Positions 1-5,868 of a DNA stretch of 32,565 bases are shown here, piece after piece. Position 1 is the first letter of the stretch; every line of letters begins with the position of its first letter. This stretch comes from SIG510 sp045540975 (lineage in GTDB: Bacteria; Bacillota; Clostridia; Oscillospirales; JAAYXM01): the NCBI GenBank assembly GCA_045540975.1, contig JAZQIE010000076.1, forward strand, positions 1 to 32,565. The letters run 5' to 3'. A program made the translations under genes and the position numbers. The notes below the pieces were generated by a model, which saw only the letters and a program-made list of their open reading frames with translations, was not told the DNA's origin and searched no databases.

Positions 1-103
1 ATCCTGCCTCAAGCACTCCATCATGGGCGACTACAACAGAGCAACCCTCTCCGAAGTCAAGGCTCTGATGGGCGGCGACGGTTCCGGCCGCGTCCAGCGC
101 TAA
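1..103 (+). CDS. 3' end of an unidentified plus-strand gene (truncated by window edge)
   Basis: An open frame enters from the left edge, with its first full codon at position 2, and ends at TAA 101-103, giving the last 33 residues of a protein. The tail ends in a Gly-rich stretch followed by GRVQR. Codon choice is strongly C-ending (ggc, gac, tac, aac, ctc, gtc), unlike the minus-strand neighbours, which is what a highly expressed gene would show. It converges on asp23 and stops 11 bases before a perfect hairpin terminator, which supports it being a real coding end. I do not recognise the family from 33 residues and assign no function. Confidence 0.55.
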   Translation, partial: SCLKHSIMGDYNRATLSEVKALMGGDGSGRVQR

Positions 104-114
104 ACCATAAAACC

Positions 115-153
115 AAAAAGGCTTTGAAGGTTTTCCCTTCAAAGCCTTTTTTT
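115..153. terminator. Bidirectional intrinsic terminator between the left-edge gene and asp23
   Basis: A 16-bp perfect inverted repeat (115-130 and 136-151) has a 5-base loop. It is flanked by A-runs on the left and T-runs on the right, so it can terminate transcription on both strands. It lies between two convergent genes, the plus-strand gene ending at 103 and asp23 ending at 168. Confidence 0.9.
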
Positions 154-167
154 AATGCATTAGATTA

Positions 168-563
168 TTATTCGGTTTCCTGTTCGGTTTTTTCGGGCTC
201 TTTTTCAAAAGAAACACCGGCAATGTGAATGTTGACCGCAGAGGCATGAAGCCCGGTCATGGAGTCGATTGCATTGACAACTTTATCCTGAACTTTTGCG
301 GCAACGGTCGGAATGACAAAGCCGTATTTGATGGACAGCACGATATCCACCACAACATCGGTTTCATTAACAGCAATCTTAACACCCTTGGAAGCGTTCT
401 TTTTGCCGCCGAACAACTCGCCAAAATTGATGCCGGTACCCAGTGCGGCAACACCGTCAACCTCCATTGCGGAGACCGCAGCAATCGATGCAAGGACATC
501 CTCGGAAATGTTCACGCAGCCACTTTCCTGCTCTTGCTTTAAGTAATCTTTATTTTCAGCCAT
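168..563 (-). CDS. Asp23/Gls24 family envelope stress response protein
   Basis: A 131-residue protein of the Asp23/Gls24 (DUF322) family. These are small cytoplasmic proteins held at the membrane by a partner in staphylococci and linked to envelope stress and alkaline shock. The typical opening is visible (VNISEDVLASIAAVSAMEVDGV at about residues 18-38), followed by a beta-rich core ending IHIAGVSFEKEP and an acidic tail. I chose ATG 563 because AAAGGAG lies about 10 bases upstream; the in-frame ATG at 572 leaves only one base between it and the Shine-Dalgarno sequence. It follows spoIIIAH but has its own promoter and is separated by a terminator. An asp23 paralogue downstream of the spoIIIA genes is a common Clostridia and Bacillus arrangement (B. 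subtilis yqhY). No partner membrane protein is visible beside it. Confidence 0.88.
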   Translation of the reverse strand: MAENKDYLKQEQESGCVNISEDVLASIAAVSAMEVDGVAALGTGINFGELFGGKKNASKGVKIAVNETDVVVDIVLSIKYGFVIPTVAAKVQDKVVNAIDSMTGLHASAVNIHIAGVSFEKEPEKTEQETE

Positions 564-593
564 TCGTATCATACTCCTTTACAAGTTTTTACG

Positions 594-625
594 AAAAAAT
601 ACCAGGGTGAAAAAACACCCTAGTA
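594..625 (-). terminator. Terminator at the end of the spoIIIA operon, overlapping the asp23 start site
   Basis: On the minus strand a 10-bp stem (616-625 with 600-609, one G-U pair) and a six-T loop are followed by a run of six T (594-599). This is a classical intrinsic terminator located 17 bases after the spoIIIAH stop. Its 5' arm coincides with the expected start site of the asp23 promoter. Confidence 0.8.
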
Positions 626-627
626 TT

Positions 628-655
628 ATTATACCCGATTTTTATTTAATTTCAA
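628..655 (-). promoter_or_regulatory. Predicted sigma-A promoter for asp23
   Basis: The minus strand carries TTGAAA (650-655), a 16-base spacer and a perfect TATAAT (628-633). The -35 element overlaps the last codons of spoIIIAH. The expected start is near position 621, inside the hairpin, so the asp23 mRNA would begin with a 5'-terminal stem-loop. Confidence 0.7.
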
Positions 656-1175
656 CTACTTTTATTTTTGACGCGTCCATCTTTGTTTCACTGATAACGA
701 TATCTTTGATTTTTGCAATATCGGTTGCGGTTAATCCGTCGGCCGGTGCTTTTACAATTACGTTAACGCCGTCACTGCTGATGAGTGTGACACAATCATC
801 AAACCCTTTGGCTTTTACCAGGGTTTCGATTCTGTTTTCCGCGACACCGCTGACCGCAATTTCTTCAAGACTTGCCGCCGCCTGGTCGCGGCTTTCCTGC
901 GAAACATCATCCTTTTCACTGGTCTCTTTTAAGATGTTCATCGCATTATCCCGTGATTTCTGCTTTTCCAGACGCGCTTCTTCAAAGTAATCACTTTCTT
1001 CTTTGTTCTCGGTTTGATTGACCAATTCGGTCTCCCCGAGAACTTTTAATTTTCCTGCGGTATCCAGCGTTTCATCTCCGGTAAGTCCCGAGGTGTAGCT
1101 CCAGTTTAAATATACTGCAACACAGACAAATAATACAATCAATGCGGTGATTGCACCTTTTCGCTTCATGAACAT
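642..1175 (-). CDS. spoIIIAH: Stage III sporulation protein AH (SpoIIIAH)
   Basis: A 177-residue mother-cell membrane protein. It has one N-terminal membrane segment (about residues 7-26) and a charged, helical middle region. The C-terminal EscJ/FliF-like ring-building domain ends in a beta-rich stretch. In B. subtilis SpoIIIAH reaches across the intermembrane space to bind forespore SpoIIQ, forming the SpoIIIA-SpoIIQ channel needed for late sigma-G activity. ATG 1175 has AGGAGG eight bases upstream; a GTG one codon earlier and an ATG two codons later are weaker choices. It is the last gene of the spoIIIA operon, 12 bases after spoIIIAG, and its 3' end contains the asp23 -35 element. Position, length and topology match the family well. 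Confidence 0.93.
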   Translation of the reverse strand: MFMKRKGAITALIVLFVCVAVYLNWSYTSGLTGDETLDTAGKLKVLGETELVNQTENKEESDYFEEARLEKQKSRDNAMNILKETSEKDDVSQESRDQAAASLEEIAVSGVAENRIETLVKAKGFDDCVTLISSDGVNVIVKAPADGLTATDIAKIKDIVISETKMDASKIKVVEIK

Positions 1176-1187
1176 CACAAACTCCTC

Positions 1188-1709
1188 CTATTGTTTCATT
1201 TTTACTATTGCAATGCGGTCAAACGAAATTCCCGTCAAAGCAGACACGGTTTCGGTTACAAACGTTTGTACCGAAATACTCTCCGCGCCGTCGCAAACCA
1301 CAACCGCACCCATAAACTCGGGAAAAAGCTGTTTTACTGTGACGGGAACTTGCTTTCCCGAGCCGTCCGAGATGATGCTGGGTTTGCGGTCATAGTCAAA
1401 ATTCTGATCCGCATATTCCCCGTTTTGCTGTTCTCGTTCGGTTGACCGTGTTTCTTCCGCATAGACATATGTTTCTGTTGACTTTTGTGTCAGCATGACA
1501 CGAACGCGTCCGACACCCTCGCCCGAAGCCAGAATTGACTCCAACTTTTTTTGAAACTCATCCAACGAAAAATTAACTGCATTCTGCGAAGGTTTTTTGT
1601 CCTCACTTTTTTGACAACCGTTCGGAAGGAGCATCAAAATCAAACCGAGGGCCAGAGCAAGCAGCAATATGCGGTTATTTTTAATAAAAACATCAAGTTT
1701 TTTCTGCAT
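1188..1709 (-). CDS. spoIIIAG: Stage III sporulation protein AG (SpoIIIAG)
   Basis: A 173-residue single-pass protein of the SpoIIIA complex. The membrane segment is at about residues 13-30. The following region contains the recognisable family pattern LDEFQKKLESILASGEGVGRVRVMLT, a ring-building-motif domain as in secretion system rings, and in B. subtilis SpoIIIAG assembles into a large ring. A central STETYVYAEE stretch and a polar insertion precede the last beta segment. The first 17 bases overlap the 3' end of spoIIIAF, and GAGGA precedes the ATG, so the two genes are probably translationally coupled. Confidence 0.93.
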   Translation of the reverse strand: MQKKLDVFIKNNRILLLALALGLILMLLPNGCQKSEDKKPSQNAVNFSLDEFQKKLESILASGEGVGRVRVMLTQKSTETYVYAEETRSTEREQQNGEYADQNFDYDRKPSIISDGSGKQVPVTVKQLFPEFMGAVVVCDGAESISVQTFVTETVSALTGISFDRIAIVKMKQ

Positions 1710-2169
1710 CTTTCGTCCTCATTTCCCGATTCGTAACAATCGGTTTCACACCGCATTCATGTTCAATGGCGCGTACAAGCTTGTTTGTTACTCCGATTCC
1801 GCGCAGCTCGATTTTCTGCGGCAAAAGTACCCCGTTTTCGTTTCTCGTTACGTGGACGTTCACCTCACATTCAACCCCAAGTTCGTTTGCTCTTTGTAAT
1901 ACATATTCGGTGATTCGGTTTTCTATGAATGAAATCTCAATCTGTTCATGATTCTCCGCAACCGTTTCATGCGCCTTCGAGACAAGCGGAAACTCAAAAT
2001 CATTTGATTGCATTTGTTTGAGCGGCGCAAACACCGCAAAAACCAGAATAGCGGTACCGCACACACGGACAACACGCGCAACATTTGATTTCGGCATCAA
2101 GGAGGAAATCAGTGATATTAAGACAGTGCAGCCGCAAATTCCCATGATCCAGTTTTTCAGAAACTCCAT
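1693..2169 (-). CDS. spoIIIAF: Stage III sporulation protein AF (SpoIIIAF)
   Basis: A 158-residue protein with two N-terminal membrane helices (about residues 5-24 and 33-50) and a soluble C-terminal domain that has a ring-building-like fold in the known structure. The opening, WIMGICGCTVLISLISSLMP, is typical of the family. AGGAGG lies directly upstream of ATG 2169, eight bases after the spoIIIAE stop. It belongs to the mother-cell SpoIIIA transport or feeding-tube complex. Confidence 0.92.
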   Translation of the reverse strand: MEFLKNWIMGICGCTVLISLISSLMPKSNVARVVRVCGTAILVFAVFAPLKQMQSNDFEFPLVSKAHETVAENHEQIEISFIENRITEYVLQRANELGVECEVNVHVTRNENGVLLPQKIELRGIGVTNKLVRAIEHECGVKPIVTNREMRTKDAEKT

Positions 2170-2177
2170 AGTACCTC

Positions 2178-3245
2178 CTACACAAGTCCGACTACAAACA
2201 TCCCTGAAACAATGGAGATGAACACCAAAACAACAGCGGTGGATGTCATACCGAATACAATACCGATTCCTCCGCCGATTTGTTCAAGAAGTGATCCGAG
2301 TTTCTGATTGCACATCGGAGACAGTAATGCGGAAGCGACTTTGAACAAAAAATAGTTCACCCCAAGTGTGATAAACGGGGTTAAAACGATTGAAAAAAGC
2401 CCCAGCATTCCCACGATTCCAATCGCATTTTTCACCACCAATGCGCCTGCCATTACCGTCTCTCCTGCCTCTGCAAGGATGCCTCCAACGACAGGGACCA
2501 CACCGGTTACCGCAAATTGAGCGGTTTTCAGCCCTACCATGTCACTCGTTGCGGATATCAATCCTGAGGTGGTCAGATAACCGACGAATACCATCAAGAA
2601 AATTTTCAGGCTTCCGCTCACAAGCCATTTGAGAAACTCGGCTATTTTCCCCAGTGTTTGATTTTCAAACGCGGCATTGGCTGTGATTGCGACAAGAAAT
2701 ACATTGACAAGCGGAAAGAATACGCTTGAGATTGCTGTCATCAAGACATCGGAAAACAGAATCGTTGCACTATACTGCGCGGTGGCGCTGAGCGGAGTTC
2801 CCGCTGCAACTCCGGCCGTGACCAAGGATGGCAGGAGTACTTTGGAAAACGCGTTAATTTCTTCAATTGCCGCTCGTCCAAGCCCAAACATGCTTGTGAT
2901 ACTTCCGATACTTGCACCCATCACAGACAGTGCCGCAACTACCGACAGATATATCGGCGGTGTTCCGTCATAAAAGCTTTCAACCAAGCCACATAAAACC
3001 GAAATCAGTAAAACCGTTATCACACACTTAAGTCCCCCGGTCAGAATTCCGCCCACCTCTCGCCACGCGCGTGACAGTAGCGCGGAAAGACCTTCGTCCA
3101 GAGATGTATCTGCAGAAATTCTCGCCTCTCGTGCAACATCGTATAATCCGTATGCGGTTTTTTGTTCTTCCAAAACCGATTCATCAGCCATTGCGGTTAT
3201 TGTACAAATCCACAGTGTAATAAGAAGAATCAGTGTTCTTTTCAC
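2178..3245 (-). CDS. spoIIIAE: Stage III sporulation protein AE (SpoIIIAE)
   Basis: A 355-residue polytopic membrane protein, the largest of the SpoIIIA set and the likely channel component in the mother-cell membrane. GTG 3245 as start gives a clean signal peptide (Met-Lys-Arg-Thr, a hydrophobic core and an AMA cleavage-type site before ADESV), with GGAAG seven bases upstream. A TTG at 3263, overlapping the spoIIIAD stop, is the alternative but has no Shine-Dalgarno sequence. About seven or eight hydrophobic segments follow, with Gly/Ala-rich stretches typical of the family. It starts 14 bases after spoIIIAD and precedes spoIIIAF by eight bases. Confidence 0.94.
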   Translation of the reverse strand: MKRTLILLITLWICTITAMADESVLEEQKTAYGLYDVAREARISADTSLDEGLSALLSRAWREVGGILTGGLKCVITVLLISVLCGLVESFYDGTPPIYLSVVAALSVMGASIGSITSMFGLGRAAIEEINAFSKVLLPSLVTAGVAAGTPLSATAQYSATILFSDVLMTAISSVFFPLVNVFLVAITANAAFENQTLGKIAEFLKWLVSGSLKIFLMVFVGYLTTSGLISATSDMVGLKTAQFAVTGVVPVVGGILAEAGETVMAGALVVKNAIGIVGMLGLFSIVLTPFITLGVNYFLFKVASALLSPMCNQKLGSLLEQIGGGIGIVFGMTSTAVVLVFISIVSGMFVVGLV

Positions 3246-3259
3246 TCTCTCACTTCCCG

Positions 3260-3643
3260 TCAAATTGACGTCAAAAACGACAACATAGAAAGAATCAGCG
3301 GCGCCGCGGCGGTAATCGCAATCGCATTGCCAATGAGCTCAATTCCGGTCGACAGACCGAGACACCCGGATTCTTTGCAAATATCAACCGAGATTTTTGT
3401 CAGAATTGCAATTGAGAGTACTTTTAGCAGCGGTGACAACACTTCGGGCAGGACTCCGGTTTTTGCGGTTATCGTCTCAAAGAGCCTAATGACCGATGCA
3501 AAAAGTCCGCTTCCCAGACTCAACACAAATACTCCCGCAAGGATTGAGAGGACAAGTGAGATTTCCGGATGGTGTTTCCTGAGTGAAACGGTCATCGTGG
3601 TCACAACTGCAGAAAAAACAATCAACTTTAATAAAATACTCAT
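3260..3643 (-). CDS. spoIIIAD: Stage III sporulation protein AD (SpoIIIAD)
   Basis: A 127-residue protein with three or four membrane helices, the usual length for SpoIIIAD. The segment LLKVLSIAILTKISVDICKESG is characteristic, with the conserved acidic and cysteine residues between helices. ATG 3643 follows the spoIIIAC stop by one base, so translation is probably coupled. It is part of the SpoIIIA complex in the mother-cell membrane around the engulfed forespore. Confidence 0.93.
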   Translation of the reverse strand: MSILLKLIVFSAVVTTMTVSLRKHHPEISLVLSILAGVFVLSLGSGLFASVIRLFETITAKTGVLPEVLSPLLKVLSIAILTKISVDICKESGCLGLSTGIELIGNAIAITAAAPLILSMLSFLTSI

Positions 3644-3644
3644 G

Positions 3645-3839
3645 TCATAATCCGAAAGTTGTTTTTACAAGATCAAATAAACGGCTGATTTCTTGTACAA
3701 TGATCATCAATACGACAATCAAACCTGCAAGAGTTGTCATCATCGCTTGCTCTTCCCGTCCTGACCGTATCAAAAGCTGATTTAGTACCGACACCAAAAT
3801 TCCGATTGCGGCAACCTTAAAAATCAATTCCACTTGCAT
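3645..3839 (-). CDS. spoIIIAC: Stage III sporulation protein AC (SpoIIIAC)
   Basis: A 64-residue protein with two hydrophobic helices, matching the small size of SpoIIIAC in other spore formers. The end of helix one and the turn contain LNQLLIRSGREEQA, the conserved signature of the family. A GGGTGA Shine-Dalgarno sequence precedes ATG 3839. It lies between spoIIIAB and spoIIIAD, and SpoIIIAC and SpoIIIAD are related to each other in topology. Confidence 0.92.
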   Translation of the reverse strand: MQVELIFKVAAIGILVSVLNQLLIRSGREEQAMMTTLAGLIVVLMIIVQEISRLFDLVKTTFGL

Positions 3840-3848
3840 ACCGTCACC

Positions 3849-4361
3849 CTATATCAGCAGAATCGCAAGCGCGATTCCGCAAGCAATCCCAAGACTTCGG
3901 TAAACACGGACATTGCGCCCCTGCTCCTCTTTTGTAACTTCTTTTATGGATTCCAATTGAGTTCGAATCCCCTTAAGCAGCGCCACCTGCTCATCTGCGC
4001 GGTAACGACCGAATGTCACAGCGACTTCGGAAAACAGTTGTAATTCCGGCTCTTTGAGGTGCAGATAATCTGCTTTTGAGATTTCTTCCTGCCAAATTTG
4101 AGTCAATGAAGAATCGGTTTTTGTTTCCAGACAAAGCGCACATTTACAGAAGAATTGATTGATTGGCTCAGGCGCTTGTACAGAGAGCTTTTCAAACATT
4201 TCCTTGGCAGATGTGAGTAAACACGAGATTTCTGCAATGATGAAGTCAAGTGCGAAGATAAGTCCGCAGAGTGAACGGTAGCGGGTTCTCTCTGCATCTC
4301 CGATTTTCAAACCGATTGCCGCGGTGCTGATGCAAATAAGAATCCCTCCGAAGATTTTCAT
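3849..4361 (-). CDS. spoIIIAB: Stage III sporulation protein AB (SpoIIIAB)
   Basis: A 170-residue protein, exactly the usual family length, with one N-terminal and one C-terminal membrane helix enclosing a helical soluble domain distantly related to GspF-type secretion platform proteins. The start at ATG 4361 is supported by AGGAG eight bases upstream; the longer frame upstream overlaps spoIIIAA and is not needed. The C-terminal part carries the conserved LLKGIRTQLESIKEVTKEEQ helix before the final membrane segment. It follows spoIIIAA by 13 bases. Confidence 0.92.
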   Translation of the reverse strand: MKIFGGILICISTAAIGLKIGDAERTRYRSLCGLIFALDFIIAEISCLLTSAKEMFEKLSVQAPEPINQFFCKCALCLETKTDSSLTQIWQEEISKADYLHLKEPELQLFSEVAVTFGRYRADEQVALLKGIRTQLESIKEVTKEEQGRNVRVYRSLGIACGIALAILLI

Positions 4362-4374
4362 GACAATGCTCCTA

Positions 4375-5283
4375 TCATAATTCAACAACGTTTGTCTTGC
4401 GAATTCCGTTTTCGACCGAAAGTACAACACAGTATTGAAAAATCTTACACTCCATCATTTCACGATACAACGGTCTGCTCATCAAACAGTCAATGTCATA
4501 CCCATGCGCGGTCGCAAGAATTCCCACTCCGCAATGACTTGCAAATTTCAGCGCTTCCAGGTCCTGCGGTGCTGTGATTTCATCCATTGCGATAATCTGC
4601 GGTGACATGGCGCGAAGCAGAAGAAGAATTGCCTCCGCCTTCGGTGCTCCATCCAAGACATCGGTATTTCTTCCCACATCAAGCTGTGCGACTCCGTGCC
4701 ATTTTGCAGCCACTTCTCCGCGCTCATCAATCAATGAGATGCGATAATGCGGCTCACCGTCTGAGAGTTTGCGGATCAAATCGCGCAAGAGTGTTGTTTT
4801 CCCAAATCCCGGTGCTGAAACAATCAGCGTGTTTTCAAACGCGCCGTTTTGCAAAATCCGAGGAAGTACATCGTCTGCAACACCCGGAAGTTCACGCGCA
4901 ATCCGTACCGATGCCGAGGATAAATTTTTGATGAATGTGATTTCGTTTTGTTTTGTGACCGCTGTACCGCACAGACCGATTCGATGTCCGCCCGAAATTG
5001 TAACATATCCGTTTTTCAGACTCTCGGTCACGCTATGTAATGAGCCTTCGGTTACCATTTCGAGCATTGTTCCGAGTTCTTCATGTCGAATCGGTGAGTC
5101 GGTTTTTACAATGATTTCTTCCTGTGGGGTCGAAATCACCAATTGCTGCCCTGCACGCAGTCGGAATTCCGATGCACTGCATTGAACTTCCTCGTTTTGC
5201 TGCATTGCATATCCGCGAAGTCGCGGCGGCAGACTTTGTACCGCTTGTCCGTAGCATTTTTTCAGATAAAGTTTGTTTGTCAT
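4375..5283 (-). CDS. spoIIIAA: Stage III sporulation protein AA, secretion-type ATPase
   Basis: A 302-residue cytoplasmic ATPase related to type II/IV secretion ATPases, thought to power the SpoIIIA complex. The Walker A motif APGFGKTT is at residues 157-164, the LIDERGE motif at about 184-190, and the Walker B segment IIAMDEIT has its acidic pair at 234-235. I chose ATG 5283, or ATG 5289 two codons earlier, over the long upstream extension, which would run through the preceding terminator. A GGTGAT sequence lies just upstream. It is the first gene of the spoIIIA operon, after a strong terminator and a candidate sigma-E promoter. Confidence 0.94.
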   Translation of the reverse strand: MTNKLYLKKCYGQAVQSLPPRLRGYAMQQNEEVQCSASEFRLRAGQQLVISTPQEEIIVKTDSPIRHEELGTMLEMVTEGSLHSVTESLKNGYVTISGGHRIGLCGTAVTKQNEITFIKNLSSASVRIARELPGVADDVLPRILQNGAFENTLIVSAPGFGKTTLLRDLIRKLSDGEPHYRISLIDERGEVAAKWHGVAQLDVGRNTDVLDGAPKAEAILLLLRAMSPQIIAMDEITAPQDLEALKFASHCGVGILATAHGYDIDCLMSRPLYREMMECKIFQYCVVLSVENGIRKTNVVEL

Positions 5284-5311
5284 TTGCATCACCCGTTTCG
5301 TTTGTTGATTC

Positions 5312-5340
5312 ACAATATGCAAATGCACAAAAAAATAGAA
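5312..5340 (-). promoter_or_regulatory. Candidate sigma-E promoter for the spoIIIA operon
   Basis: Between the ycxB-like terminator and spoIIIAA the minus strand has TTCTATT (5334-5340), a 14-base spacer and CATATTGT (5312-5319). The sigma-E consensus is roughly KMATATT, 14 bases, CATACAHT, so the match is partial: 5 of 7 and 5 of 8. The position gives a leader of about 20 bases. The same octamer lies 14 bases from a better -35 element upstream of cwlD. Confidence 0.4.
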
Positions 5341-5369
5341 CAACGGCACACAAGTTGTTTGTGTGCCGT
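5328..5369 (-). terminator. Terminator between the ligA/ycxB-like unit and spoIIIAA
   Basis: An 11-bp perfect stem (5359-5369 with 5343-5353) with a 5-base loop begins five bases after the stop of the gene ending at 5375. It is followed on the minus strand by a T-rich tract containing seven consecutive T. It separates vegetative transcription from the spoIIIA operon. Confidence 0.85.
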
Positions 5370-5374
5370 CTAAA

Positions 5375-5857
5375 TTAAAACTTGATTTTTGAGGAGTCAA
5401 CATGGTCTCGAATCAGTTTAAGGAAAATCTCTTCCTGACCTTCTGCAAAACTCCGTTTTTGGAAGTAAAATGCTTGTTTTTGATTCAGAAAAACAAAGTA
5501 TGAGACCTTGTTTTTACAAACGCGGAAGACATCGTCCCAAAGGAGCTCGGTCTCGCCCGAATCACCAAGCTGAATGATACCGTGGTCGTCTAACGTAAGT
5601 GTCAGATGTTCGGAAACAGCTGCGCGGCTAAAGATAGTTTTCGACCGCCATTTAATATAAAGACGTCCAACAAGAAGTGCAGCCGCGGTGATGAGTAACA
5701 CAATTAAAAGCAGAATCGGAACAAGTCCTAACTTTTGAAGGAAAACACCGCCGAAAAACAATCCGACCATAACAGAAAAGAGTTGAATCGAACGTTTGCT
5801 CATCAACCAATTCAAGCCTTCAAAATCCGATAAAAGTAAATTTGTATGAAATACCAT
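5375..5857 (-). CDS. Small membrane protein with C-terminal YcxB-like domain
   Basis: A 160-residue protein. A short N-terminal region is followed by two closely spaced membrane helices (about residues 25-43 and 46-66) and a soluble C-terminal domain. This has the pattern of the YcxB-like family: a beta-rich stretch with ELLWDDVFRVCKNKVSYFVFL and a KRSF segment before a last helix. The domain resembles a small PH-like fold, and its function is not known. AGGAG lies eight bases before ATG 5857, and the start is 11 bases after the ligA stop, so it is probably co-transcribed with ligA. A functional link to DNA ligation is not implied. Confidence 0.7.
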   Translation of the reverse strand: MVFHTNLLLSDFEGLNWLMSKRSIQLFSVMVGLFFGGVFLQKLGLVPILLLIVLLITAAALLVGRLYIKWRSKTIFSRAAVSEHLTLTLDDHGIIQLGDSGETELLWDDVFRVCKNKVSYFVFLNQKQAFYFQKRSFAEGQEEIFLKLIRDHVDSSKIKF

Positions 5858-5868
5858 TTGTCACACTC

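Noticed and set aside
4361..4430. Longer N-terminus for SpoIIIAB
   Set aside because: The added 23 codons overlap the 3' end of spoIIIAA, and the AGGAG lies before ATG 4361.
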